DNA of 64,000 nt from Puia sp. (GTDB lineage: Bacteria; Bacteroidota; Bacteroidia; Chitinophagales; Chitinophagaceae), in NCBI GenBank assembly GCA_031292515.1, contig JARLGZ010000004.1:1-64000 (forward strand), written 5' to 3'. The translations under genes were made by a program, and so were the position numbers. This document shows, one piece after another, positions 5,337 through 13,916 of the stretch (positions are counted from its first letter, which is position 1; each line of letters starts with the position of its first letter). The notes below the pieces were generated by a model that was not told the origin of the DNA, searched no databases, and saw only the letters and a program-made list of their open reading frames with translations.

Positions 5337-7742
5337 ATGCCCAACCCATACGAAACCGAGACCGTCCCGGCTGTTTTATCCGCTTTGAAAGTTCAAGCGT
5401 CCAGTGGACTTGCGCTGGCCGAGATCCCGGTCCGCCAGGCCACTTATGGCTTGAACGAGGTGCCGGAAAGGCAGCCGTCGATGCTGCTGCTCCTTGTCAA
5501 GCACTTTTGGGGGCTAACGGCCTTTATGCTGGAAGTTACCATTCTCATATCCTTCCTTTTACATAAGTATATCGACGCCTACCTCATCAGCGGGCTCATG
5601 GGGTTCAACGCCGTCGTGGGGTTTCTGCAGGAACGCAAGGCAGCCAAAACGGTCCAGGCCCTGAAAAGCAGTCTTCAGGTGATGGTCCGGGTGCTACGGG
5701 AAGGCCGTTGGGCCGAAGTGGCCGGCAACCAACTGGTACCCGGCGACATCATCCGCATCCGCACAGGCGACTTCATAACGGCGGACGCCAAGCTGATCGA
5801 CGGCGCCACAACCGCGGACCAGTCCGCCCTTACCGGCGAATCCGCGCGGATCGACAAAAAAGAAGGGAATATCCTTTACGCCGGATCTGCCGTTAAAAGC
5901 GGCGAATGCACAGCAGTGGTGGTTGCCACCGGTATCAACACCTTTTTCGGTAAGACCGCGGAATTGGTCCAGCAAGCCAAGCCACGTCTCCACATGGAGG
6001 AAGTGGTCTCCGGTGTCGTAAAAGTCCTTTTCGCCATCGTGCTTGCCTTCGTAGCGGTCACGCTGGTCGTATCGTTGCTCCGGGGCGAAGCTTTCCTGGC
6101 CATGTTACCCTTACTGCTCATCTTACTGATCTCTGCGGTCCCGGTGGCGCTTCCGTCGATGTTCTCCGTAAGCATGGCCCGCGGCTCCCGCCAGCTGGCG
6201 GCCCAAGGGGTTTTGGTCAGCCGCTTGAGCGCCACCGAAGACGCGGCTACCCTGACCACCCTCTGTATCGACAAAACAGGCACGCTCACCCAAAACAAAT
6301 TGACTGTCCAGGAAATCATTTCCGCGGACCATTTCGCACCCGCGGAAGTCACTCAATATGCGGTAATGGCATCGGTAGCCGCTAATAACGACCCCATCGA
6401 CATGGCCTTCATCCGGAAGGCGGAGGAAGAAAAAACCATCCTTTCTTCTTTTAAACAACTATCCTTCACGCCCTTCACCCCGGCCCTGAAAAGAACCGAA
6501 GCCCTCATTGAAAAAGACGGAAAATCCTTCAAAGTGCTCAAAGGCGCCTATCCTACGATTAAAGCGTTATGCCGGCAGCAACCGGCCGGGTTCAATCAGA
6601 CGGTCGAGACATGGGGGACAAAAGGTTTTAAAACCATCGCGGTGGCGCTTCAACAAGACAACGTAACCCAATGGGTCGGCCTCGCGGCTTTGATGGATCC
6701 TCCGTTTCCCGGTACCGCGGACATGATCGCCCAAATAAAAAAATCCGGGGTGTCCATCAAAATGCTTACAGGGGACGCCCTACCCATTGCCAAAGAGATC
6801 GCCGGCCAGGTTGGGATCGGCTCAGCCATCGCCGCCGCGGACCTGTTCCGCAAGGAGGCCGATACCAAAAAAAAACTCCAGGTCATCCTTTCCCACGACG
6901 GTTTCGCGGAAGTGCTGCCCGAAGACAAATTCAACATCGTAAAAGCCCTGCAAACGCACCGGGAGGTCACCGGTATGACAGGCGACGGCGTCAACGACGC
7001 TCCGGCCCTAAAACAAGCAGAAGTCGGCATCGCCGTAAAAACGGCCACCGACGTCGCCAAACAAGCCGCCGGCGTTATCCTCCTGCGGGACGGCCTCCAA
7101 AGCATCCTCCATCTTATTTCCATCGGCCGTGAAATCCACCACCGGATCACCAGCTGGGTGACGAACAAAATCTCCAAAACACTCTTTACCGTCCTTTTTG
7201 TCTGCACAGCTTACCTGGTCACCGGCCAGTTCGTGGTGGACACTTTTGATATGGTTTTATTGCTGCTGATCGTTGACTTTGTGACCCTGCCCCTATCCAC
7301 CGACACCGTTACCGGTTCGAACAAACCAGGCAACTGGGCCATGAAGCCCCTGATGAAACTGGGATTTTTACTGGGTCTGCTGAATACGGCCGAAGGATTG
7401 TGCTGGATCTTCCTTTGCAGACACTATTTCCATATTTCCACGATCGATGAAATCCACTCCCTGAGCTTTGCCATCCTGTTTTATTCCGGCATCATCAATA
7501 TCCTTGTCATCCGGACACCAGCCCGCTTTTACCAAAAGCCCATCGGGAAAATATTGCTTTTTTCCATTATCGGCGACGCACTATTCGTGCTCACTCTCCT
7601 TGCCGTTGGGTTACCCGGCTTCGCCCCCTTGCCCCCTATCTCCATCGGCGCTACCTTGATCTACCTGCTGGTTTGCGGGCTACTTGTCAACGATTGGCTA
7701 AAATTCAAGATTGCCCCGCCGGCATCTTCCCCTTTGACCTAA
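5337..7742 (+). CDS. P3A-type cation (probable proton-efflux) P-type ATPase
   Basis: The 801-residue protein has every P-type ATPase landmark: LTGES (165-169) in the actuator domain, PVALP (269-273) in helix M4, phosphorylation site DKTGTLT (D312), a KGAY variant of the nucleotide-binding KGAP, and hinge TGDGVNDAP (about 548-556). The N-terminus lacks metal-binding CxxC domains. Length, PVALP and overall layout fit the plasma-membrane proton-efflux (P3A) group, also seen in archaea and bacteria; a Mg/Ca role cannot be excluded. It would pump protons out at the cost of ATP and help set membrane potential. It ends inside the 3' end of the convergent membrane-protein gene (38-bp overlap). Confidence 0.85.
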   Translation: MPNPYETETVPAVLSALKVQASSGLALAEIPVRQATYGLNEVPERQPSMLLLLVKHFWGLTAFMLEVTILISFLLHKYIDAYLISGLMGFNAVVGFLQERKAAKTVQALKSSLQVMVRVLREGRWAEVAGNQLVPGDIIRIRTGDFITADAKLIDGATTADQSALTGESARIDKKEGNILYAGSAVKSGECTAVVVATGINTFFGKTAELVQQAKPRLHMEEVVSGVVKVLFAIVLAFVAVTLVVSLLRGEAFLAMLPLLLILLISAVPVALPSMFSVSMARGSRQLAAQGVLVSRLSATEDAATLTTLCIDKTGTLTQNKLTVQEIISADHFAPAEVTQYAVMASVAANNDPIDMAFIRKAEEEKTILSSFKQLSFTPFTPALKRTEALIEKDGKSFKVLKGAYPTIKALCRQQPAGFNQTVETWGTKGFKTIAVALQQDNVTQWVGLAALMDPPFPGTADMIAQIKKSGVSIKMLTGDALPIAKEIAGQVGIGSAIAAADLFRKEADTKKKLQVILSHDGFAEVLPEDKFNIVKALQTHREVTGMTGDGVNDAPALKQAEVGIAVKTATDVAKQAAGVILLRDGLQSILHLISIGREIHHRITSWVTNKISKTLFTVLFVCTAYLVTGQFVVDTFDMVLLLLIVDFVTLPLSTDTVTGSNKPGNWAMKPLMKLGFLLGLLNTAEGLCWIFLCRHYFHISTIDEIHSLSFAILFYSGIINILVIRTPARFYQKPIGKILLFSIIGDALFVLTLLAVGLPGFAPLPPISIGATLIYLLVCGLLVNDWLKFKIAPPASSPLT

Positions 7743-8106
7743 CCCGGGCGGATTGTCTTGCGCGATACCCGGTCGCGATCGCCTGGGTCCTTGCTGCGAG
7801 AGACAGCACGAGGATCAACATCATGATCATCCCGAAAATGACCACCCAGTCCCCGTAGTCCTTTGGGGACAAAGGCACATTATTACCGGGCAGATCCAAA
7901 AAGACCAATTGGTGCAACGGACCCTTTTTCCCGTAATATGGAACCGGCTCTCCGGGGTTAAAATCATCCGTGGGCTGGAAAGTGGAGGTTATTTTATGCG
8001 CTTTATCGGGCGCGGATGCCGTTTTTCCCCCGCCACCCGGCATAGACAGCACGGGAATATAAAGGGCGGCCAATACTATCCCTATGATAGCCAATATCTT
8101 TTTCAT
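7705..8106 (-). CDS. Small membrane protein of the oxidase operon, function unknown
   Basis: The 133-residue product starts with a signal-anchor-like helix (ILAIIGIVLAALYIPVL) and has a second membrane helix at about residues 86-105 (WVVIFGMIMMLILVLSLAA). Between them is an exported polar loop; the tail is basic. It is the last gene of the haem-copper oxidase operon, 25 bp after sco. I do not recognise a named family. An assembly or accessory role in the oxidase is inferred from position only. Its last 38 bp overlap the convergent P-type ATPase gene. Confidence 0.6.
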   Translation of the reverse strand: MKKILAIIGIVLAALYIPVLSMPGGGGKTASAPDKAHKITSTFQPTDDFNPGEPVPYYGKKGPLHQLVFLDLPGNNVPLSPKDYGDWVVIFGMIMMLILVLSLAARTQAIATGYRARQSARVRSKGKMPAGQS

Positions 8107-8131
8107 TTTCTCCTATTTTATGGATAAAAAT

Positions 8132-8776
8132 CTATTCTTCCAATCTCCTGATATCCTTTACCAACTCCCCGACCTCCGCGGGACTGGTCCCGTCATAATA
8201 TCCCCGGATGTGCCCGTCCTGGTCCACCAGCACAAACCTGTCACTATGGATAAAATCGTTCGGGCCCCCATCCCCATCTGTCGCGGCTATGCCCAGCCCT
8301 TTCCGGGCAAAGCGATAGAGCGCCTTCTTATCCCCCGTTCCCAACTGCCATTGGCGAAGGTCGATCCTTCGCTTTACCGCATAAGCCTTTAACTGGGCTG
8401 GCGTATCCTGTTCCGGATTGACTGTCAAGGATACGATCCTAACCCTATCGTCGCCGCTAAAAGCTATCTGTACCGCTCGCATATCCGCCATCATTTTTGG
8501 ACAGATGGACGGGCATGCCATGAAAAAATAATTTGCCACCCATATCCGGCCCTTTACAAAGGCCTGATCCAATAGCTGCCCGTCCTCATTGACAAAGGCA
8601 AAGGATGGAACCGAAAAATGCGGACCGTCGCCGCTTTCAAGGGTATAACCCGCCCCGAAGTAAGGCAATGGCGCTATCCTGTCCCCGTACCACCGGAATA
8701 GGGCAAATGCGGCCACCGGCAAAAGGATCACCACCCCGAAAAATAGCCATATCCTATGTTTTTTGAATGCCTCCAT
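8132..8776 (-). CDS. sco: Sco1/SenC-type copper chaperone for cytochrome oxidase
   Basis: The protein has an N-terminal anchor (IWLFFGVVILLPVAAFALF) followed by a thioredoxin-like domain with the copper motif CPSIC and a distal His in DFIHSDRFVLVD. Sco proteins deliver copper to the CuA site of oxidase subunit II and keep its cysteines reduced; the domain faces the periplasm. I chose the ATG at 8776 (MEAFKKHR) because the longer frame to 8908 would run through the end of the subunit I gene and adds a segment with no family likeness. The gene begins 5 bp after the subunit I stop, which supports a shared transcript. Confidence 0.88.
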   Translation of the reverse strand: MEAFKKHRIWLFFGVVILLPVAAFALFRWYGDRIAPLPYFGAGYTLESGDGPHFSVPSFAFVNEDGQLLDQAFVKGRIWVANYFFMACPSICPKMMADMRAVQIAFSGDDRVRIVSLTVNPEQDTPAQLKAYAVKRRIDLRQWQLGTGDKKALYRFARKGLGIAATDGDGGPNDFIHSDRFVLVDQDGHIRGYYDGTSPAEVGELVKDIRRLEE

Positions 8777-8781
8777 ACCTG

Positions 8782-10455
8782 CTATTTTATCATATTGTTC
8801 GGATTTTCTACCTGGAATTTGTTTCTCACCGGTGCGCTGTACTTGAACACGCTGATCAATGCTGGGATATATGTAAAGAGGATTAAAATGGCGCTGACGA
8901 TGATCCACGGTCTCATATTCAACAGCAGCGGGACCGGTTTTTCCTCATGCAGATCTTCTGACTCCGGCAACTCGATGACGGGCTCCATAGTCCTTTTTCC
9001 TGTCGCCGTTGCGAAAAAGGAAATAAAATACAGCAAGGCCGCCGCGCCCATGACAAAACCGCCGATCATCGTCGTCGTCGATGTAGCCACCCAGTGCTTG
9101 TTGAAAAGATCGCTGTCAGGATTGGTATATGTCATTCCCATATTCGTCCGCCGGGGTTCACCCATGAGCCCGCCAGCCATCATACCGTGGGACAACAACG
9201 CCACGCCGAACATCCATAAGTAGGGCACGATCGTTGCCAGCGTCCGGAACTTGATCGTCTTCCCCGCCACCGTGCTATAGATGTACAGACTGACCCCCAA
9301 AATAACCAGCAACACGGGGCCAGCCACCGTCATATGAAAGTGTCCCGGCACCCAACTGGTATTGTGTACCATCTGATTGAGAGAATAGGATGCGTTTACA
9401 ATTCCCGACAGTCCGCCAAAGATGAACAGGATCAAGCCGCAGATGAAATACCCGAAAAGGAAATTCTCCTGCTGAAACCAGGGCAGCCTGGCCATCCAGC
9501 CGAACAATCCTTTCGCGCCTCTTTTTCTGCCGGCATATTCCAGCGAAGCGCCCACCGTAAAGGCCGTCATAAAGCTGGGAATCGCCACGCCGAATGTCAA
9601 GATGCTGACCCAGAATTTCGTCCCCGGCGTAAAGACCGGCTCGCTGAACTGGTGGTGCACCCCGACGGGCGTCGACAGGATCAGGAACAGTAAAAACGCC
9701 AACCGGGCGGCGTTGCCGGAATATAATTTTCCACCGGCCACTTTCGGCAGGATCGTATAATAAGCAATGTACGCAGGCAACAACCAAAAATAGACCAGCG
9801 GATGACCGAACATCCAAAAAAGCATCCTTGTCAGCGGCACATTGACCTGATTTGTCCAACCCAGGGACCAGGGCGTGAGTATGACCAGTACCTCATAGGC
9901 TACCGGCAAAGTGCTCATGAACCACATGGTAAAATTCACAAATGTACCCAGCACCGCCAGCGGCATTTTTTTCCCGGAATTCTCCCTCCGCCACTCGAAC
10001 CAGACCTTCACCCAACCCCCAAAGGCAATCCAGCTGCCGATGATCAGCAAGGCCGTGCCGATATAGAAGAGCGGAGAATCCTGCAAAGGCGCATAAAAAG
10101 TATAGAGCGCCTCCGAAGTGCCGGCGAGCATCGTAAAGGCATCCATCAGCGTACCCACCACCATCAGCAGCATGGACATCAGGTAGGTCCATTTCGGCGG
10201 CTCCTTCTTTAAATAAAACGATACCGTCACGTGGCCAAAAACCACTGCAAAAAATGTCGTCAGCACGATGGCATTGATCACGCCGTGCAGAGTAAGCCCC
10301 TGGTAGTAGTTGATCCCCGCCACCGATGTCCGGTGGATCACCCCGGCACGGTAGATGGTTTGCATGATCCCGTTATAGACGCCCAAAATAAATAGCGTCA
10401 TCGGCATGAATAACCCAAAAAGAATAGTCTTTCTGTAGGCCGGGCTGATAGTCAT
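8782..10455 (-). CDS. cbaA: Haem-copper oxidase subunit I, B type (ba3-like)
   Basis: The 557-residue, multi-helix protein carries all core ligands: H57 (low-spin haem) in LTLHGVINAI, H218 and Y222 in FGHPLVYFWLLPAY (CuB His and the cross-linked Tyr), H267-H268 in VGVHHQF (CuB), and H372/H374 in GHFHMTVAG. The short length, HPLVYFWLLPAY and the STPVGVHHQF segment fit B-type oxidases, which use a K-channel analogue and work at low oxygen. It reduces oxygen to water in the inner membrane and pumps protons. Its ATG overlaps the stop of the subunit II gene (ATGA), and sco follows directly. Confidence 0.92.
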   Translation of the reverse strand: MTISPAYRKTILFGLFMPMTLFILGVYNGIMQTIYRAGVIHRTSVAGINYYQGLTLHGVINAIVLTTFFAVVFGHVTVSFYLKKEPPKWTYLMSMLLMVVGTLMDAFTMLAGTSEALYTFYAPLQDSPLFYIGTALLIIGSWIAFGGWVKVWFEWRRENSGKKMPLAVLGTFVNFTMWFMSTLPVAYEVLVILTPWSLGWTNQVNVPLTRMLFWMFGHPLVYFWLLPAYIAYYTILPKVAGGKLYSGNAARLAFLLFLILSTPVGVHHQFSEPVFTPGTKFWVSILTFGVAIPSFMTAFTVGASLEYAGRKRGAKGLFGWMARLPWFQQENFLFGYFICGLILFIFGGLSGIVNASYSLNQMVHNTSWVPGHFHMTVAGPVLLVILGVSLYIYSTVAGKTIKFRTLATIVPYLWMFGVALLSHGMMAGGLMGEPRRTNMGMTYTNPDSDLFNKHWVATSTTTMIGGFVMGAAALLYFISFFATATGKRTMEPVIELPESEDLHEEKPVPLLLNMRPWIIVSAILILFTYIPALISVFKYSAPVRNKFQVENPNNMIK

Positions 10456-10907
10456 TGTTGGTAGATTTTATCCTTGACGATTATTTTTCCCATCATATTC
10501 TGGTGCCCGATGCCGCAGAATTCATGACAGACGATCCGGTATGTACCGATCGAATTAAAAGGGACCGTAATTCTATTGACCCCGCCCGGAACGGCCATCA
10601 GGTTCACACCCTTGCCGTCGATGTTGAACCCGTGCACCACGTCCGTGGAAGTAAGATAGAACTCGACCGTAGTGCCCACAGGAATAACGATCTCCGCCGG
10701 GTCGAAGCCCCACATGTGCGCCGACACATACACCTCACAGGTCGAATCGTCCAACTGCCTGACATGCCCCTTCTCGAATGCAGCGTTATAAGGAATACAG
10801 GCAGGAGTGTCGATCTTCCTGCTAAATGCATTATATAGCAGAGCGAACAGGAAACTGGAAAGCAGCAAACCCGACAGCAGCACGACCTTTATTTCATATT
10901 TATTCAT
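10452..10907 (-). CDS. cbaB: Haem-copper oxidase subunit II with CuA site
   Basis: From ATG 10907 the protein is 151 residues: one membrane anchor (about residues 6-28) and a periplasmic cupredoxin domain. The CuA ligands are all present: H92 in STDVVHGF, then C127, E129, C131, H135 and M138 in CHEFCGIGHQNMMG. It takes electrons from cytochrome c and passes them to subunit I. The short single-anchor form matches partner subunits of B-type oxidases. The upstream in-frame ATG at 10946 would overlap the preceding small subunit gene and adds 13 residues before the anchor, so 10907 is preferred. The stop overlaps the ATG of subunit I. Confidence 0.9.
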   Translation of the reverse strand: MNKYEIKVVLLSGLLLSSFLFALLYNAFSRKIDTPACIPYNAAFEKGHVRQLDDSTCEVYVSAHMWGFDPAEIVIPVGTTVEFYLTSTDVVHGFNIDGKGVNLMAVPGGVNRITVPFNSIGTYRIVCHEFCGIGHQNMMGKIIVKDKIYQQ

Positions 10908-10914
10908 ACTATCC

Positions 10915-11046
10915 CTATTTGATATGTCTTTCCAATTGGAGCGCATAGATGCTGTACCAGACCGCCCCCGTCAGCAGCAGCAGCAGGATAACGAAGGCAA
11001 TCGTGCCCCTGGGTTTGAAATCCTCCGGATCAGATGTATTTTGCAT
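10915..11046 (-). CDS. 43-residue single-span membrane protein, probable small oxidase subunit
   Basis: This short gene starts at ATG 11046 and stops at TAG 10915-10917, 7 bp before subunit II. The product has a polar N-terminus rich in acidic residues (MQNTSDPEDFKPRG), one membrane helix (TIAFVILLLLLTGAVWYSIY) and a short basic tail. B-type oxidases often have a tiny single-helix subunit (subunit IIa/CbaD in Thermus) encoded at this position, so this is its likely counterpart. A TAAATTTG box at 11052-11059 (a perfect TAnnTTTG on the minus strand) lies only a few bases before the ATG and may be the operon promoter. Confidence 0.7.
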   Translation of the reverse strand: MQNTSDPEDFKPRGTIAFVILLLLLTGAVWYSIYALQLERHIK

Positions 11047-11113
11047 AAGCACAAATTTACTTGGGTTCACTGGCGGCGGACATGATCAAAGTCACGATAC
11101 CGGCTGTCCTTTA

Positions 11114-11305
11114 TCAGGTTTTTTCGCCTACTCCCAGCTTTTCCAGGATCTTCTCCAACGGGCAGAAGCGGGTAAACGATGATTGCAGCAAATTGACCCC
11201 TGCAAACCCGGCCAGCCAGAGCCATTGGTGGCTGACGTAATTGGCTAGAAGAAGACTCCCCAGCACAAGGCTACCGGCCACGGCGCGTACGATACGTTCT
11301 TTCAT
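11114..11305 (-). CDS. DUF2892 (YgaP membrane-tail-like) inner-membrane protein
   Basis: The 63-residue protein has two membrane helices (VAGSLVLGSLLLANYV and WLWLAGFAGVNLLQSSF) followed by the family signature RFCPLEKILEKLGV. DUF2892 proteins are like the membrane part of rhodanese YgaP. The cysteine in FCPLEKIL is conserved in the family. It lies 67 bp upstream of the oxidase small-subunit gene on the same strand and may share its transcript. No enzyme domain is attached. Confidence 0.8.
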   Translation of the reverse strand: MKERIVRAVAGSLVLGSLLLANYVSHQWLWLAGFAGVNLLQSSFTRFCPLEKILEKLGVGEKT

Positions 11306-11388
11306 AATTTGTTTTCATTTTTTATTGGCTCGCACTTTCCACCGGAAGGATAAAAGCCTGTACCGGAAAATCGGAATTATTGACCCGG

Positions 11389-11480
11389 TTATAAGTCCTC
11401 CACCAGGGTCAATGCCTTTCCGGCGGCCTCCTTGCCGGTAAAGCTGAAAATGACCAGGGAATCGAAATCCCCGCTAGTAT
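11389..11480 (-). pseudogene. C-terminal fragment, possibly DUF1269-like
   Basis: On the minus strand an open frame without a start reads DFDSLVIFSFTGKEAAGKAL and ends in LVEDL-TAA (11389-11391). It resembles a beta-alpha unit of small cytoplasmic proteins such as DUF1269, but the piece is too short to be sure. It is cut off at about 11480, next to recombinase remnants, which fits disruption by a mobile element. Confidence 0.3.
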
Positions 11481-11533
11481 TAGCAACTATCTAAAGCAAA
11501 TAATTATGAAAAAGATATGCACCCCGCCGACAG

Positions 11534-11758
11534 ATGGATACGGTTCCTGCACGCAGCCACCGCAGTCATTCTCGCCTTCTTAAGGTTCTGGGATCATGGG
11601 CCCGAAAAGCCGGCATTCAAAAACACATTACCTGGCATAGTGCGCGGTTGAGTTTCTCCATTCTCTTACAAGATGCTAATGTTGATGCTGCCACCGTTGC
11701 CTTGCTTTTGGGGCATACGTCGACTAAATATGTAAATGAAACTTGTACCAAAAGATAA
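11534..11758 (+). pseudogene. C-terminal catalytic fragment of a tyrosine recombinase
   Basis: The frame contains KHITWHSARLSFSILLQDAN followed by VDAATVALLLGHTSTKYV. These are the HxxR (HSAR) and LGH catalytic motifs near the C-terminus of phage-type integrases; the final catalytic Tyr would be in a KYVNETYxR-like segment, and here the sequence is KYVNETCTKR, with Cys where Tyr is expected. The first catalytic Arg and the whole N-terminus are missing. The remnant precedes, not follows, the N-terminal remnant at 11869, so the two cannot be one simply interrupted gene. Confidence 0.65.
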
Positions 11759-11868
11759 ATGAATTTCGTATTTTTGGCCACACATTTATGAGAGAGCCCT
11801 CTATATACGATGCAGGTGGTATAAGCAATGTGATCCGCAAAAAGTCCTGGCACGGGATGCCTCTATAC

Positions 11869-12100
11869 ATGAAGGTGCATGTGACTTCCCGACTTTCGCG
11901 CGATGGCCAAAAAAATGGTATCATTTTGAATGGGGAAAGAGGCCGGTCAAAGAATAGCCGCGGGCGTTTTCACCTACGCTTTTCCAACGAAGAAGGACCA
12001 AAAAGCTCACAACAAAGAAGCGGAACGGCTCCTCGAATATAAAAAAGCCAATATCGTCTACGAGCTTTCTTTTCAAAGGCTCTCAAACATTTTTAACGGA
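11869..12100 (+). pseudogene. N-terminal fragment of a tyrosine recombinase with an A-tract frameshift
   Basis: ATG 11869 opens MKVHVTSRLSRDG; the reading then has to shift by one base in a run of seven A near 11909-11916 to continue as KKWYHFEWGKEAGQRIAAGV, then FTYAFPTKKDQKAHNKEAER. This is the arm-type DNA-binding start of Bacteroidota integrases. Similarity fades after about 12100. A TATTTTTG box at 11769-11776 could be its old promoter. It resembles the remnant at 1033-1185 and probably comes from the same integrase subfamily. Confidence 0.55.
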
Positions 12101-12438
12101 CAAACGGCAAAAAGAAAATCATTCGTTAAGAACATGCCTTATCAACAACTTTACTTTTGCAAGTGCTTCTGCAAAAGACGGCACCTTAGCACCGGCGGCA
12201 TACGACATACCTTTTGCCAGATTCCTCCATCAGGATCAAATTATACTTTAACAAAAACGATCGAAATAACTTGCGCTTTGTCCATCAGAACGTATCTTCC
12301 ATCAATGCATTTATTCGAAAACATTCCAGCATGTCTCTGGAATTTAAAGGTGGGTTCGATGTCTATCCAATAAGTCAGCTTAGGGGTATACCCACGGGAA
12401 GTTGAGAAGAAGATGTTGTTATAGCGCTTAATTTTGCT
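12101..12438. other. Non-coding stretch with a leftover open frame on the minus strand
   Basis: No complete gene is seen. On the minus strand about 58 codons without a start (12248-12427) read SRGYTPKLTYWIDIEP and later RYVLMDKAQVISIVFVKV. The texture is protein-like, but I recognise no family. It sits between an integrase remnant and an IS66 remnant and is best treated as decayed DNA. Confidence 0.3.
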
Positions 12439-12866
12439 TTAGGGCCTGGTGTATTCTTTCGTCATCCATTCGCCCAGTGACTTTAATATGGGGATAGCTT
12501 CCTTTTGACGGATGGCCTTGATCTGGTCGATTTTAAATTGCTGCTCCATGCACGATTCCTCTATGGCATAGAGCTTGCGCATTTCGTTGAGTACATACTC
12601 CGACCTGGCCTTGTCATTAGACTGGGCATCAAATATTTTTCGGCGGGCATGCGCAAGACAGTGAAAAAGGGTGATGCCCTTATTGGGTAATTTTTCATAC
12701 ACGCCGTAACCGTCTGTTTGGAGATAGCCCTTAAATTGATTCCATATTTCCAGCGGCCGGTCAGCATCCTGGCCGGGCTGATAATCGTAATAAATTAACG
12801 GTGCGTTGCCTGCCTTGTAGGCCCAGAAATAACCCTGATGGGTATCCTTCTTCTTTACCGGACGCT
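12439..12866 (-). mobile_element. IS66-family transposase (TnpC) internal fragment
   Basis: On the minus strand one frame reads THQGYFWAYKAGNAPLIYYD, then YLQTDGYGVYEKLPNKGI, then FHCLAHARRKIFDA and EYVLNEMRKLYAIEE. These are landmarks of the IS66 DDE transposase: two catalytic Asp regions (YDY..., TDGY) and the CLAHARRKF helix that follows. The third catalytic region and C-terminus are lost after GEWMTKEY, and the N-terminus with its zinc finger is missing. TnpA and TnpB helper genes are not seen. The upstream break is about 30 bp from the AraC gene stop. It is an inactive remnant about 0.43 kb long, where a full IS66 is about 2.5 kb. Confidence 0.8.
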
Positions 12867-12896
12867 AATGGAATAATATAGTAAAGGAAAACCGAC

Positions 12897-13805
12897 CTAA
12901 GACCTGAATGCCAAAGGTGTAAACGACGTTTGTTTTTTAAAGTAGTTGGAAAAGTGTGCGATGTCATCGAAGCCCAGGGTATAGGCTATATCTGCTACGC
13001 TCCAGTGTGTTTGCCGGAGCAGGATTTTGGCTTCCTGCATGATCCTGGTGCTAATGAGATCTGTGGTGGTGCTGCCTGTAGTTTCTTTAAGTACTTTATT
13101 GAGGTGGTTAACATGGACCGCGAGACGGCTGGCATAATCTTTTGGCGTACGCAAGGTGAGCTTCTGATGAACAGAATCGAGCGGGAACTGACGCTCCAGC
13201 AGCTCAATAAACAGGGAGGATATGCGCTCAGAGGCATTTTGGGATGAGCTAAGCGCAGACAGGGGCTGCAGTTTTTGCCCACAGTGAATGAGTCCCATCA
13301 CCAGCCCGCGCAGCAGATCATATTTGTACTTATAATCAGCTCCCAGCTCTCTTTGCATTTTGCGGAAGATATATTCTATCTCTGTAACCTCTTCGTCTGC
13401 AAGCTGAAAAACGGGCAGCTGGCCTGGCTGAAAAATGGGCATGTCATCGAGCGCGACGCCAGCATTGGCGGGAGAAAGAAAAGCAGGAGTGAAGATGCAA
13501 AACATGCCTGTCTGGTTGCCATCTGCCGGCAGCCAATGATACGGGATCTTTGGTGTGGCAAACAACAAGGCGTTTTCCTGAATGTCTATTACTTTGTCGG
13601 CATACTCCGCCCTGCTTTTGCCCCGGAGCCAGCCGATCTTATAATACTCCCGGCGGCTGTATGGCATAATGCGGGTACCGGTCTTTTTGTCGAAAAGCTT
13701 CTCGCTCTCGAAAACGTTGAAGTGACCGATCTCCTTCGTAATCCCTTCAGGAAGTGGAGCACCGTTTCTCTTATAAAAGTCGCTGAGGGAAGAATGGTCA
13801 ATCAT
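12897..13805 (-). CDS. AraC-family transcriptional regulator
   Basis: The 302-residue protein has an N-terminal cupin-like sensor part (residues 1-180) and a C-terminal AraC double helix-turn-helix: HVNHLNKVLKETTG, SVADIAYTLGFDDIAHFSNY and FKKQTSFTPLAFR. It lies downstream of a short-chain dehydrogenase on the same strand, 111 bp away, with a terminator-like hairpin between, so each probably has its own transcript. In Bacteroidota such AraC-SDR pairs are common and the regulator is thought to control the dehydrogenase. The ligand is unknown. Confidence 0.88.
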   Translation of the reverse strand: MIDHSSLSDFYKRNGAPLPEGITKEIGHFNVFESEKLFDKKTGTRIMPYSRREYYKIGWLRGKSRAEYADKVIDIQENALLFATPKIPYHWLPADGNQTGMFCIFTPAFLSPANAGVALDDMPIFQPGQLPVFQLADEEVTEIEYIFRKMQRELGADYKYKYDLLRGLVMGLIHCGQKLQPLSALSSSQNASERISSLFIELLERQFPLDSVHQKLTLRTPKDYASRLAVHVNHLNKVLKETTGSTTTDLISTRIMQEAKILLRQTHWSVADIAYTLGFDDIAHFSNYFKKQTSFTPLAFRS

Positions 13806-13855
13806 ATCGACGGTATAGCCTTAAAGGTAAGTCTTTAATAAAATCCATAGCTAAA

Positions 13856-13888
13856 AGCGGACCAGGTTTTATGTGTACCGGGTCCGCT
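13856..13888 (-). terminator. Terminator-like hairpin between SDR and AraC genes
   Basis: The arms agcggacc and ggtccgct (8 bp, perfect) are separated by 17 bases; on the minus strand the second arm is followed by TTT. It sits 29 bp after the SDR stop. The T-run is short, so the terminator is only moderately supported. Confidence 0.45.
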
Positions 13889-13916
13889 CTATATATCTAT
13901 ATATAAGGTTTAGAAA

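Noticed and set aside
5876-6352. Long minus-strand frames inside the P-type ATPase
   Set aside because: Ser/Thr/Arg-rich antisense shadows of a high-GC coding region.
9802-10212. Plus-strand frame opposite oxidase subunit I
   Set aside because: His/Gln/Arg-rich shadow; subunit I ligands are fully conserved on the minus strand.
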